Counted from the stretch's first letter, positions 16,888-24,824 are shown. The stretch is DNA of 36,620 nucleotides from an uncultured Clostridia bacterium (GCA_945877365.1 CAMCRV010000022.1:1-36620); one strand, 5' to 3'. The notes: generated by a model not told the origin, from the letters alone. Made by a program: numbers and translations.

Positions 16888-18606
16888 TTACAGCAGGAAC
16901 TCCTTCCAGCAGGCTGCTGTAGTGATTCCATAATACCGCACATGAGGGTTGCCATGGTAGAGCTGCTCTACCCGATCCAGCATCTGCGAATCTGCCAGCT
17001 TTTCCCGGCGAGCCTGCTCCATGACCTCCGCAAAGAAGGGATCTGACCATTCCCGAAGCCACGGCTTCTCCCGATCCCACTTCCAGAAGGGATTCATGTT
17101 GGTTCTGTTCAGTCCGGTGAGCTTTCCCACCACCCGGTTCCAATAGCCAGCATACCGCCGCGCCAGCGGATACCAGCGCTTCAAGTGCCACTGCAACGGC
17201 AGCCCATCCACGGCATAGGCAATCCGCGCTGCCTCCGGGTATTTGAGCATCATCCACTTGATCTGAATCTTATCTCCGGTAAGCCGTTCCAGTGGGATGG
17301 ATTGGATCGCATCCAGAAAATCCACATCGCCGTAGGGGGTATAGGGCTCCGCATAGTTCTGCCGGGTGAAAAAGGTGCTCATGCCGCACAGCATTCCCCG
17401 GACAAACAGCCAAAACATATTGTTGGTGCGAAACCGGTTCAGAGTGCTCACCGGCAGATCCGTCCTGCCTCTCTCCGGCTCCACAAGGAATCTTCTGTAT
17501 TCCATCGTAGGGGCCTTGGTGGTTTCCATGGGATCATCAATCATGGCCCCCTCCTGAATATCCCCCAGCAATCCGGTGAATTCCAGCCCCGGATTTCTGC
17601 CGGTCAGGGCGCGCAGCAGCCGCTCTCCGCCGGTAATTCCGGCACTGTACGCCGTTCCGGAACTCATCCGGATAACCCGCTGGGCATCCATCAGGAACTT
17701 CGCCGAATCAAGGGCATACACATAGCACTCCAAATCCAGCTTGTTGGCAATTTCCAGCGCCACCTTCATCTCGTTGGTGCCGGACTGGGAATAGTGAGCC
17801 AGAATGGCGTTTTCCGCACCTAGCCGCTTTGCCGTATAGGCAATCATCCGGCTGTCCGCGCCACCACTGATGTCAATAACATCCGTATAGCCATATTCCC
17901 GATCCTTGTCCAGCCCTCTGCGGACTGCCCGGCAGAAGGCTTCGTCCAGACGGGCAATGGCCTCCTCGTCGGAAATCTCCTCATTACTGGTCTCCCGGAA
18001 GGTGTGGTAGGTATACACGCTGACATTTCCGTTCTGAATCCATATGGCATCGCTGGGCAGAATCCGCTTCACATCCTCCAGCCAGCTGTGTTCATCCAGA
18101 AAGCAGCCGTAGCTGATGAACTGCTCCGCGCCAACACGGCTCAGCTTTCTTTCCAGCGCGTTGGCCTTCATGGTATCGGTGATGTAATTCAGCTGGGAGC
18201 CGATAATCACCTTTCCGTCCTTCACATAATACAGCACCAGACGGTTGCCGATGTGATCTGAAAACACAGTCCACTTCTTTGTCTGCTTGTGGTACACAGC
18301 TCCGGAGAACATTCCCCGGAATTCCTCGCAAAAGCCCTGCGGATCCTGATCGATCAGGAATTCCACCAGCTTTTCATAGGAGTCCATGGTGTACTTCTCC
18401 ATCAGCTCCCGTTTATTCAGGATAACACCCTCCAGAATCACCGCGTATTTCTCATTCTGATAGAACAGCTTGTCATTTAAAAACTGTCGGCGGGTATTCC
18501 GGCAGACAAAGAATTCATCCACCTGCATCTGCTCCCGGATGCAGTCCGCTTCCGGCACATTCTCCGGCAGGACCGGCTTGCAGTTGGTAATGTAAAAGCC
18601 CGGCAT
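16888..18606 (-). CDS. Asparagine-synthase-like protein lacking the glutaminase cysteine
   Basis: A 572-residue protein with the two-domain layout of class II glutamine amidotransferases. The N-terminal Ntn-like part (about 1-190) includes GMFSGAVYH and VFSDHIGNRLVLYY. The ATP-pyrophosphatase domain has the PP-loop ISGGADSRM (SGGADS at 247-252). In true glutamine-using AsnB, residue 2 is the catalytic Cys; here the start is MPGF, so the nucleophile is missing. The chosen ATG has GAGGT 6 nt upstream. Such proteins occur in polysaccharide and peptide loci, where they may amidate or condense unusual substrates. It has its own promoter and terminator. Family certain, reaction unknown. Confidence 0.83.
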   Translation of the reverse strand: MPGFYITNCKPVLPENVPEADCIREQMQVDEFFVCRNTRRQFLNDKLFYQNEKYAVILEGVILNKRELMEKYTMDSYEKLVEFLIDQDPQGFCEEFRGMFSGAVYHKQTKKWTVFSDHIGNRLVLYYVKDGKVIIGSQLNYITDTMKANALERKLSRVGAEQFISYGCFLDEHSWLEDVKRILPSDAIWIQNGNVSVYTYHTFRETSNEEISDEEAIARLDEAFCRAVRRGLDKDREYGYTDVIDISGGADSRMIAYTAKRLGAENAILAHYSQSGTNEMKVALEIANKLDLECYVYALDSAKFLMDAQRVIRMSSGTAYSAGITGGERLLRALTGRNPGLEFTGLLGDIQEGAMIDDPMETTKAPTMEYRRFLVEPERGRTDLPVSTLNRFRTNNMFWLFVRGMLCGMSTFFTRQNYAEPYTPYGDVDFLDAIQSIPLERLTGDKIQIKWMMLKYPEAARIAYAVDGLPLQWHLKRWYPLARRYAGYWNRVVGKLTGLNRTNMNPFWKWDREKPWLREWSDPFFAEVMEQARREKLADSQMLDRVEQLYHGNPHVRYYGITTAACWKEFLL

Positions 18607-18637
18607 TTCGGTACCTCTTTTCTCATATTTTTCTGCC

Positions 18638-18666
18638 ATCATACCATAATCGGTCAGGAAAGTAAA
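18638..18666 (-). promoter_or_regulatory. Promoter of the asparagine-synthase-like gene
   Basis: On the minus strand: TTTACT (18661-18666), 17-nt spacer, TATGAT (18638-18643). The -35 overlaps the T-rich tail of the preceding terminator. Confidence 0.65.
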
Positions 18667-18695
18667 CAGGGTCATTCCCAACGGGAACGACCCTG
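18667..18695 (-). terminator. Terminator of the selenium gene cluster
   Basis: A 13-bp stem with one G-U pair (18667-18679 with 18683-18695, loop of 3), followed on the minus strand by TTTACTTT. It lies just after the cysteine desulfurase-like gene. Confidence 0.85.
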
Positions 18696-18700
18696 CAAAA

Positions 18701-19843
18701 TTATCCTTCCGCCAGCTCCTTCACGGCGGCGATGGCCTTGTCCACTTCCTCGGCGGTGTTGAACCAGGAGAAGCTGAAGCGGACGGCGCCCTGCTCCTGG
18801 GTGCCCAAAGCCCGGTGCATCCGGGGGGCGCAGTGGGCGCCGGGACGGGTGGCGATGTCAAAGCCCATGGCCAGCTCGTCGGAGACGGCGCTGGAATCAT
18901 AGTCCCGGATGTTCAGAGCCACCACGGCGGTGCGGTTATGCCCGGGGGTAAAGTCACCGTAGACCGTGACCCCAGGGATGTCCTTCACCCCGTTGTAGAA
19001 CCGGTACATCAGGTCGTGCTCATAATCGGCAATGGCGGGAATGCCGGTCTCGGTCAGAAAGTCCAGGGCGGCAGACAGACCCATGATGCCATGGCTGTTG
19101 AGGGTGCCTGCTTCCAGACGGGTGGGGTATTCCTCCGGCTGGTGGGGGTTATAGGACTGCACCCCGGAGCCGCCCACCTTGAAGGGGCGAATCTCCACAC
19201 CCTCCCGGATGCACAGGCCGCCGGTGCCCTGCGGCCCGTACAAACCCTTGTGCCCGGTGAAGCACAGGATGTCCACCCCCATGGCCTCCATGTCGATGGG
19301 GACACAGCCTGCGGTCTGAGAAGCGTCCACAATCAGCAGCAGACCCTTCTGCTTCGCAAATGCGCCGATGCGGCGGATGTCCAGAAGCTCTCCCGTCAGG
19401 TTGGAGGCGTGGGTACAGACGATGGCCCGGGTGTTGGGCTTCAGAAGCCGTTCAAAATCGGCATAATCCACCTGACCCCGCCGGTTTGCCGGGACGAAAT
19501 CCAGAGAAATGACCCCGGTTTCCTCCAGCAGATACAGGGGACGCAGAACACTGTTGTGCTCCAGATCCGTGGAGATCACATGATCCCCGGGATTCAGGGT
19601 GCCCCGGATGGCGATGTTCAGCGCCTCAGTGGAGTTGCAGGTGAACACCACATGGTCAGCCCGGCTGCAGCCGAAGAGCTTCGCCAGCTTTGCCCGGGTG
19701 TTGTACACCGCCCGGGCTGCCTCCAGCGCACTGCCATGGGCACCCCGGGAGGCGTTTCCCATGGTGGTCATGGCCTGCACCACCGCATCCAGTACCTGCT
19801 GAGGCTTGCGCTGGGTGGTGGCGGCATTGTCCAAGTAAATCAT
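18701..19843 (-). CDS. Class V aminotransferase, cysteine desulfurase-like
   Basis: A 380-residue PLP enzyme of the NifS/SufS superfamily. It starts MIYLDNAATT, has the CNSTEALN cofactor region and THASNLTGE, and the PLP-lysine segment CFTGHKGLYGPQGTGG. The active-site loop RPGAHCAPRMHRALG carries a Cys that would form the persulfide. Expected activity is release of sulfur or selenium from (seleno)cysteine. Its place at the end of a run with selD, yedF and a DUF3343 gene suggests delivery of selenium or sulfur to that pathway. ATG at 19841-19843 has AGAAGGA upstream; a longer open frame is not supported. Confidence 0.88.
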   Translation of the reverse strand: MIYLDNAATTQRKPQQVLDAVVQAMTTMGNASRGAHGSALEAARAVYNTRAKLAKLFGCSRADHVVFTCNSTEALNIAIRGTLNPGDHVISTDLEHNSVLRPLYLLEETGVISLDFVPANRRGQVDYADFERLLKPNTRAIVCTHASNLTGELLDIRRIGAFAKQKGLLLIVDASQTAGCVPIDMEAMGVDILCFTGHKGLYGPQGTGGLCIREGVEIRPFKVGGSGVQSYNPHQPEEYPTRLEAGTLNSHGIMGLSAALDFLTETGIPAIADYEHDLMYRFYNGVKDIPGVTVYGDFTPGHNRTAVVALNIRDYDSSAVSDELAMGFDIATRPGAHCAPRMHRALGTQEQGAVRFSFSWFNTAEEVDKAIAAVKELAEG

Positions 19844-19863
19844 AGTGTTTTTCCTTCTGTGTA

Positions 19864-20106
19864 TTATCCCCACAGCTCCAGGGTGGTCATGGCCTCCGCG
19901 CGGATGCCGGCCTGTTCCAGAGCGGCGGTGAAGGTATCCTCCATGCCCGAGGTGGTTTTCCATGCCAGACCGCAGCCTGCGTGGATTTCCCGGGGGATGG
20001 GGATCAGGCGGCCGGGCAGATCATGGCTCTGGCAGTAGCTCTCCATAGCCATGGCATCTGTGGTGGCCGAAAAGGTGATGACAAGGGATGGTGTTTTGGT
20101 ACGCAT
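19864..20106 (-). CDS. DUF3343 family protein (putative Se/S carrier-like)
   Basis: An 80-residue protein with the pattern of DUF3343: an N-terminal VITFSATTDAMAMESYC segment, then GRLIPIPREIHAGCGLAWKT with a conserved Cys. Small proteins of this type occur beside selD and yedF in selenium-using bacteria and are thought to carry reduced Se or S, though this is not proven. The start is one base after the yedF stop and the gene ends 20 nt before the cysteine desulfurase-like gene. Confidence 0.85.
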   Translation of the reverse strand: MRTKTPSLVITFSATTDAMAMESYCQSHDLPGRLIPIPREIHAGCGLAWKTTSGMEDTFTAALEQAGIRAEAMTTLELWG

Positions 20107-20107
20107 A

Positions 20108-20725
20108 TCAGGGCTTCACCACCAGGTCGGCGGTAACCAGCTTCTCCACGATGGAGTACATATTGGTGACCTCGCCCACAGCCAGCTTGTCGGTGAGACC
20201 GTAGTAGTTCAGGCAGGTGCCGCAGGTCAGAATCTCCACGCCCTGAGCTGCCAGATTCTTCAGATCCTCCAGAGAGGCGGAGCCCTCGGTGGTGAGGGTT
20301 GCGCCGCCGTTGTAGAACAGGACGGCGGAGGGCAGCTCGTCCTGCTGGGTCAGGGCAAACAGGAAGCCCTTGATCAGCACGGCGCCCAGCTCATCGTTGC
20401 CGGTGCCCATGCGGTTGCTGTTGACGGCAACCACAACCTTCTTCTTGTCGGCAGGAACGGCGCAGACCTCGGGGATGTCCTCCACACCGGTGGCTGCGGC
20501 AGCTTCGCCCACTTCCAGGGTGACGGTGTACTCGCCGTCAGCAACCTTCTCGGAGCTAAAGCCGTAGCCCTTCTGCTGAGCCATCTTGCCCAGATTCTGG
20601 ACAGCGATCTCGTTGTCCACCTTGACCTCCACGGTACCGGCTCCGCCCAGCTCCTTGATGGCGTTCTTGGCCTTTACAACAGGCAGGGGGCAGGCATCGC
20701 CCATAGCATTGACTTTGATCATCAT
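20108..20725 (-). CDS. yedF: Selenium metabolism protein YedF (TusA-like plus DsrE-like)
   Basis: A 205-residue two-domain protein. Residues 1-70 are TusA-like with the sulfur-carrier Cys12 in GDACPLPVVKAK. The C-terminal half (about 95-205) is DsrE-like, with VAVNSNRMG, VLFYNGGA and the paired cysteines of TCGTCLNYYG. This arrangement is the sulfurtransferase-like YedF family linked to selenium use. Two adjacent ATGs are possible; GAGG is 5 nt from the first and 8 nt from the second. It lies downstream of selD, separated by a 219-bp stretch holding an inverted repeat. Confidence 0.9.
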   Translation of the reverse strand: MMIKVNAMGDACPLPVVKAKNAIKELGGAGTVEVKVDNEIAVQNLGKMAQQKGYGFSSEKVADGEYTVTLEVGEAAAATGVEDIPEVCAVPADKKKVVVAVNSNRMGTGNDELGAVLIKGFLFALTQQDELPSAVLFYNGGATLTTEGSASLEDLKNLAAQGVEILTCGTCLNYYGLTDKLAVGEVTNMYSIVEKLVTADLVVKP

Positions 20726-20775
20726 AATTACCTCGTTTCTGATTTATAATGTTAAGCCCTGAGGGCTTTTGCATA

Positions 20776-20924
20776 AATTGACAATTGATAATTGATAATT
20801 GACAATGATTGTGTCCCTTCGGGACGATATTAAATGATTTCCCTGGATTTCATCCAGTTTTTCTTTTTTCTTTCATCCCGAAGGGATTCCTCAATTGTCA
20901 ATTTTCCATTGTCAATTGTCAATT
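20776..20924. repeat. Inverted-repeat element between selD and yedF
   Basis: Left arm 20776-20824 has AATTGACAATTGATAATTG-type repeats and ends CCCTTCGGGAC. Right arm 20875-20924 begins ATCCCGAAGGGAT and continues as repeated AATTGTCAATT. The arms are inverted, imperfect copies about 50 bp long around a T-rich centre. It carries no coding frame and resembles the small palindromic elements common between genes in gut Clostridia. It may fold in the selD-yedF transcript. Confidence 0.7.
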
Positions 20925-20944
20925 AAATACGAAAAGTGCTTGTC

Positions 20945-21985
20945 CTATTTCTTCAGGTTGGTGACATAGATTTCCTTTTGCTGCGGCTCCAGCATCTCAC
21001 CTACGATGGCGGCAGGCACGCCCAGCGCCTGAATATCCGCAAGCAGGCTCTCCGCCTGATCCGCAGGCAGGACAATCATCAGGCCGCCGGAGCTCTGGGG
21101 GTCAAACAGCACCTCCTGCATGGCGAAGGAAATGCAGTCATCGAAGCGGATATGCCGCCCGGCGTGGTTCCGGTTCTGCTGACCCACAGCGGTGAGCAGA
21201 AACTCATCGGCGTATTCCAGTGCCTCCGGGAATACCGGCATCTGGTCGGCATACACCCGGCAGGAGAGCTTGCCGTCCACCATCTCGTGGAGGTGGCCCA
21301 GAAAGCCGAAGCCGGTGATATCCGTGCAGCCGTGGATGTCATACTTTTTACAGCACTGGGCGGCATACTTGTTCAGGGTGGTCATGGACTCGATGGCGGC
21401 ATCCATGGCTTCCTTGGTGGCCTCCCCCACCCGGTGGGCGGTGCTGATAATGCCCACCCCCAGCTTTTTGGTGACAATCAGCTTGTCCCCGGGGTGGCCG
21501 CCATTGTTGGGATAAATCTTATCGGGATGAACAATGCCCATGACGGACAGGCCGTACTTCACATCCACATCGTTGATGGAGTGGCCGCCCACCAGCACGC
21601 CCCCGGCCTCGATGACCTTCTCCGCGCCGCCCCGCATGATCTCCCCCAGAATGTTCAGATCCCAGCTCTGGGGGAAGCAGACGATATTCATGGCGGTTTT
21701 TACCTCGCCGCCCATGGCGTAGACATCACTGAGGGCATTGGTTGCCGCAATCTTACCGAAGGTATAGGGATCCTCCACCATGGGAGGGAAGAAGTCCAGG
21801 GTCTGGACAACGGCGGTTTCATCATTGATTTTATAGACAGCAGCATCATCCGAGCTGTCAAAGCCGATCAGCAGATTCGGATCGGGATTGCACTTGGGCA
21901 GCTTGCTCAGCACATGGCTCAGGACACCCGGCCCCAGCTTGGCTGTTCACCCGCCGCCTTTACAGAAGACGATTTTTTCTCCCAT
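20945..21985 (-). CDS. selD: Selenide, water dikinase containing selenocysteine (in-frame UGA)
   Basis: SelD makes selenophosphate from selenide and ATP, the selenium donor for Sec-tRNA and modified tRNA. ATG at 21983-21985 follows AGGAGG. The frame reads [12 protein letters not shown], then TGA (21947-21949) at codon 13, then [17 protein letters not shown], and continues to TAG at 20945. In SelD proteins this spot is the catalytic Cys or Sec, and downstream residues fit the family ([44 protein letters not shown]). The total is 346 residues including Sec13. A gene finder treating TGA as a stop would start at the GTG near 21913 and lose the active site. The organism should therefore also have selA, selB and selC elsewhere. 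Confidence 0.93.
21917..21949 (-). promoter_or_regulatory. Candidate bacterial SECIS hairpin with its UGA
   Basis: Eight nt after the UGA (21947-21949) the minus strand can fold GCU-G-GGG / CCU-G-AGC (21917-21938) with a GG-containing apical loop. This is the position expected of a bacterial SECIS. The fold was done by eye and includes one mismatch and a G-U pair. Confidence 0.5.
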
Positions 21986-22041
21986 TTTCTGTGTTTCCTC
22001 CTGATAATCCATTGAGAGATTCTTGGTATATAAAGGATATC

Positions 22042-22086
22042 ATAATAAATATTATATTACAAATTGATATTGCTAATAAGTAATAT
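22042..22086. promoter_or_regulatory. AT-rich divergent regulatory region of selD and the LysR gene
   Basis: The 170-bp space between the two divergent genes is strongly AT-rich. It holds a small dyad ATAATA-AA-TATTAT (22042-22055) and a looser GATATT/AATAT dyad near 22066-22086, plausible LysR sites. A TATAAT-like box faces selD within it, but I could not fix the -35. Confidence 0.35.
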
Positions 22087-22155
22087 AAAAAGATTGAATT
22101 ATTTAATAAGTTGCAGTATGCTAAGGGCAAAGAAATAAAAACAGGATGGTATGTT

Positions 22156-23055
22156 ATGGATTTTCGTCAACTGGAGGCATTTGTCGCAACGGTGGATCAT
22201 CAGAGCTTCTCCGGCGCGGCAGAGGCCATGTATCTGTCCCAGCCCACCATTTCCTCCCATATCCACTCTCTGGAACGGGAGCTGCACGCCCAGCTGATCC
22301 GCCGCACCACCAAGCGCTTTGAGGTGACCCAGGAGGGGCAGCTGCTCTATGAATACGCCGTGGCCATGCTCCGGCTGCAGCAAAAGGCTTTCCATGAGCT
22401 TTCCAACGCCGGCACCCGGGATCTGCACATTGGGGTATCCTCCGTCCCCGGCCGGTGTATTCTGCCCCCGGTTCTGGCCGGATACCACACCGTGGCTCCG
22501 GAGGTCTCCATCCACATCACCCACGCTCAGAGCATGGATGTGATTCAGAAGGTGGAGGCAGGCACCCTGGATGTGGGCATTGTGGGCATGAAAACCGAGG
22601 CTCGATGCCTGTTTGAGCCCATCGCCACCGATGAGATGGTGCTGGTAATCCCCACCACACCCTACTATCAGAGCAAGTACGGCCCTGACGCCTCCGTGAA
22701 GGCCATCCTCCGGGAGCCTGTGATTCTGCGTACCGGAGAATCCGGCACCCAGCGGGAGGCCGACGCTGTGCTGGAAAGCCTGAAAATCAATGAAAAGGAA
22801 TTGAATGTGGTGGCTCGGGTCAATGACGCAGAGGCTCAGCGCAGCTATGTGGTGCAGGGTCTGGGTGTCTCCGTTGTCTCCTACCGCATGGTTCAGGAGC
22901 AGGAGCGGCAGGGCAAGCTCCGGGTGTTCCATCTGGGCAGCTTTACCCAGCCCCGGAAGTTCTACCTGATCTTCCAGGAAGGCCCCTACCTTCCCAAGGC
23001 CGCGGAGACCTTCATCCGCTACCTCCGGGAGCTGCATCAGAAACAGGCTCTGTAG
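22156..23055 (+). CDS. LysR-family regulator associated with selenium metabolism
   Basis: A 299-residue LysR regulator. The N-terminal winged helix reads MDFRQLEAFVATVDHQSFSG, with AAEAMYLSQPTISSHIHSLE as the recognition region, and a periplasmic-binding-like effector domain follows from about residue 90. ATG at 22156 has AGGA 9 nt upstream; an earlier ATG at 22111 adds residues before the canonical LysR start. It is divergent from selD. LysR regulators in this position are a recognised selenium-associated group, so it probably controls the selD cluster. The effector is unknown. A strong terminator follows. Confidence 0.88.
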   Translation: MDFRQLEAFVATVDHQSFSGAAEAMYLSQPTISSHIHSLERELHAQLIRRTTKRFEVTQEGQLLYEYAVAMLRLQQKAFHELSNAGTRDLHIGVSSVPGRCILPPVLAGYHTVAPEVSIHITHAQSMDVIQKVEAGTLDVGIVGMKTEARCLFEPIATDEMVLVIPTTPYYQSKYGPDASVKAILREPVILRTGESGTQREADAVLESLKINEKELNVVARVNDAEAQRSYVVQGLGVSVVSYRMVQEQERQGKLRVFHLGSFTQPRKFYLIFQEGPYLPKAAETFIRYLRELHQKQAL

Positions 23056-23071
23056 AATGTCCCAAAATCGC

Positions 23072-23112
23072 AACTCCTCCGTATGGGTTTTACCGTACGG
23101 AGGAGTTTTTTT
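23072..23112 (+). terminator. Terminator of the LysR gene
   Basis: A perfect 12-bp stem, AACTCCTCCGTA (23072-23083) with its complement (23096-23107), is followed by a run of T to 23112. Confidence 0.93.
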
Positions 23113-23194
23113 GCAAAAGCCGAATAAAACGCTTCCGGAATCCAGTCGCGGCCGGAAATGCCGAAGTGGAATCGGAATTATTTTTGGCGGCCTA

Positions 23195-23223
23195 TTGACA
23201 AACTCTTCCGTCTCCGCTATAAT
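23195..23223 (+). promoter_or_regulatory. Consensus promoter of the metY transcript
   Basis: TTGACA (23195-23200), exactly 17 nt, then TATAAT (23218-23223). Both hexamers match consensus. The start point should be near 23230, leaving a leader of about 255 nt before metY. Confidence 0.9.
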
Positions 23224-23231
23224 CCCTATAA

Positions 23232-23250
23232 ACCAACTTGTTCAGTTGGT
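23232..23250. promoter_or_regulatory. Palindrome at the metY start point, candidate Rrf2 operator
   Basis: ACCAACT-TGTTC-AGTTGGT is a perfect 7-bp dyad placed right at the expected transcription start. A repressor there would block initiation. The nearby Rrf2 regulator is the obvious candidate. It could instead be a 5' stabilising hairpin. Confidence 0.55.
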
Positions 23251-23276
23251 ATTTGAGGAAAGGAGCACGAACCGGC

Positions 23277-23393
23277 ATGAAGAACTACTTCCTTGCGCTT
23301 CTCAGACGCAACTTCCGCTTTGGACGAATGCGCAATTCCCGGACTGCTGTTATGGCCGGGTGCTGTGCCGCGCCCGTGGTTCCGCTTTCCTGA
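23277..23393 (+). CDS. 38-residue leader peptide with tandem Cys codons upstream of metY
   Basis: A short frame in the metY leader runs from ATG 23277 to TGA 23391-23393, with AAGGAG upstream (spacing about 11 nt). The peptide starts MKNYFLALLRRN and ends MAGCCAAPVVPLS; Cys29-Cys30 are encoded by TGC TGT at 23361-23366. No known protein family is recognised. The position, size and paired Cys codons before a sulfur-assimilation gene suggest a leader peptide sensing charged tRNA-Cys. It overlaps the 5' arm of the antiterminator described at 23337-23450. Translation is inferred from the ribosome binding site only. Confidence 0.6.
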   Translation: MKNYFLALLRRNFRFGRMRNSRTAVMAGCCAAPVVPLS

Positions 23394-23450
23394 GGGAACC
23401 TCTTTCGCCATAGCCAGTCCGGGAGTATGCTTGCATTCCCGGGCATTTTT
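23337..23450 (+). promoter_or_regulatory. Transcription attenuator in the metY leader
   Basis: Two exclusive folds are visible. Arm 1 TCCCGGACTG (23337-23346) is perfectly complementary to arm 2 CAGTCCGGGA (23415-23424). Arm 2 can instead pair in CCGGGAGTATGC-TT-GCATTCCCGG (23419-23442), followed by TTTTT (23446-23450), a terminator. Between arms 1 and 2 lie ATGGC/GCCAT (23352-23356 with 23407-23411) and hairpins CGGGTGC/GCGCCCG (23357-23376) and GGTTCC/GGAACC (23378-23400), forming a junction. The switch may be driven by leader translation, by a ligand, or both. Confidence 0.7.
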
Positions 23451-23484
23451 ATATCTGTTAAAAATAATGAAAGAGGTAACTGCT

Positions 23485-24768
23485 ATGTCTAACTATAAAT
23501 TTGAAACCCTGCAGCTCCATGTCGGTCAGGAGCAGGCCGACCCTGCCACCGACGCCCGTGCTGTTCCCATTTACCAGACCACTTCCTATGTATTCCGCAA
23601 CTCCGCCCACGCCGCCGCACGGTTCGGTCTGGCGGATGCCGGCAACATCTATGGCCGTCTGACCAACTCCACCCAGGATGTGCTGGAGAAGCGCATCGCA
23701 GCTCTGGAGGGCGGTGTCGCGGCGCTGGCCACCGCCTCCGGCGCGGCAGCCATCACCTACACCATTGAGGCTCTGGCACAGGCAGGCGATCACATCGTTG
23801 CCCAGAAGACCATCTACGGCGGCAGCTACAATCTGCTGGCTCACACCCTGCCCCAGTACGGAATCACCGCCACCTTTGTGAACGCCCATGACCTTGCCGA
23901 GGTGGAAGCCGCCATCCAGCCCAACACCAAGGCCGTCTATCTGGAAACCCTGGGCAATCCCAACTCCGACATTCCCGACATTGACGCCATTGCGGAAATC
24001 GCCCACAAGCACGGTCTGCCGCTGGTCATCGACAACACCTTCGGCACTCCCTACCTGATCCGCCCCATCGAGCACGGCGCGGATATTGTGGTTCACTCCG
24101 CCACCAAGTTCATCGGCGGCCACGGCACCACCCTGGGCGGCATCATCGTGGACTCCGGCAAGTTCGACTGGAAAGCCAGCGGTAAGTACGCCCCCATTGC
24201 GGAAGCCAACCCCAGCTATCACGGTGTGTCCTTCGTAGACGCCGCAGGCCCCGCCGCCTTCGTCACCTACATCCGGGCAATCCTGCTGCGGGATACCGGC
24301 GCTGCCATTTCTCCCTTCAACGCCTTCCTGCTGCTGCAGGGCGTGGAGACATTGTCTCTGCGGCTTGACCGCCATGTGGAAAATACCAGGAAGGTCGTGG
24401 AGTTCCTTGTCAACCATCCCCAGGTGGAAAAGGTCAACCACCCCAGCCTGCCGGATCATCCCGATCACGCGCTGTACCGGAAATACTTCCCCAATGGCGG
24501 CGGCTCCATCTTCACCTTTGAGATCAAGGGCGGTCAGGAAGCGGCCTGGAAATTTATTGACAGTCTGGAAATCTTCTCCCTGCTTGCCAATGTGGCAGAT
24601 GTCAAATCTCTGGTCATTCACCCCGCCACCACCACCCACAGCCAGCTGAGCGAAGCTGAACTGGCCGATCAGGGCATTACCCCCAGCACCATCCGCCTGT
24701 CCATCGGCACCGAGCACATCGATGATATCCTTGCGGATCTGGAAAAGGGCTTTGCAGCCGTCAGATAA
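23485..24768 (+). CDS. metY: O-acetylhomoserine sulfhydrylase
   Basis: A 427-residue PLP enzyme of the Cys/Met metabolism family. It would condense O-acetylhomoserine (possibly O-acetylserine) with sulfide to give homocysteine. Motifs are the N-terminal LQLHVGQ and PIYQTTSYVF, YGRLTNSTQDVLEKR, ATASGAAAI, and the PLP-lysine segment HSATKFIGGHGTTLGG with Lys208. The C-terminal SIGTEHIDDILADLE is typical of the MetY/CysD group. The length fits. ATG at 23485 has AGAGGT upstream. Expression should depend on the promoter at 23195, the palindrome at 23232 and the leader attenuator. Confidence 0.93.
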   Translation: MSNYKFETLQLHVGQEQADPATDARAVPIYQTTSYVFRNSAHAAARFGLADAGNIYGRLTNSTQDVLEKRIAALEGGVAALATASGAAAITYTIEALAQAGDHIVAQKTIYGGSYNLLAHTLPQYGITATFVNAHDLAEVEAAIQPNTKAVYLETLGNPNSDIPDIDAIAEIAHKHGLPLVIDNTFGTPYLIRPIEHGADIVVHSATKFIGGHGTTLGGIIVDSGKFDWKASGKYAPIAEANPSYHGVSFVDAAGPAAFVTYIRAILLRDTGAAISPFNAFLLLQGVETLSLRLDRHVENTRKVVEFLVNHPQVEKVNHPSLPDHPDHALYRKYFPNGGGSIFTFEIKGGQEAAWKFIDSLEIFSLLANVADVKSLVIHPATTTHSQLSEAELADQGITPSTIRLSIGTEHIDDILADLEKGFAAVR

Positions 24769-24824
24769 ATTTCAAAGTGCATATCAGCATAAGTCAGCAA
24801 ATCGGCAAATTGGAATTTGGCGCA

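Noticed and set aside
21913..21913. Start of selD at the GTG near 21913
   Set aside because: It lacks a ribosome binding site and would remove the N-terminal active-site segment. Reading TGA as selenocysteine from the ATG at 21985 fits the family.
23350..23380. T-box-like GGGTGCTGTGCCGCG segment in the metY leader
   Set aside because: It resembles the T-box antiterminator only loosely: the UGGNACC bulge that pairs with the tRNA end is not present, and no stem I pattern is seen upstream.
23200..23484. SAM-I (S-box) riboswitch before metY
   Set aside because: The expected conserved core sequences are not found in the leader; the structure seen is different.
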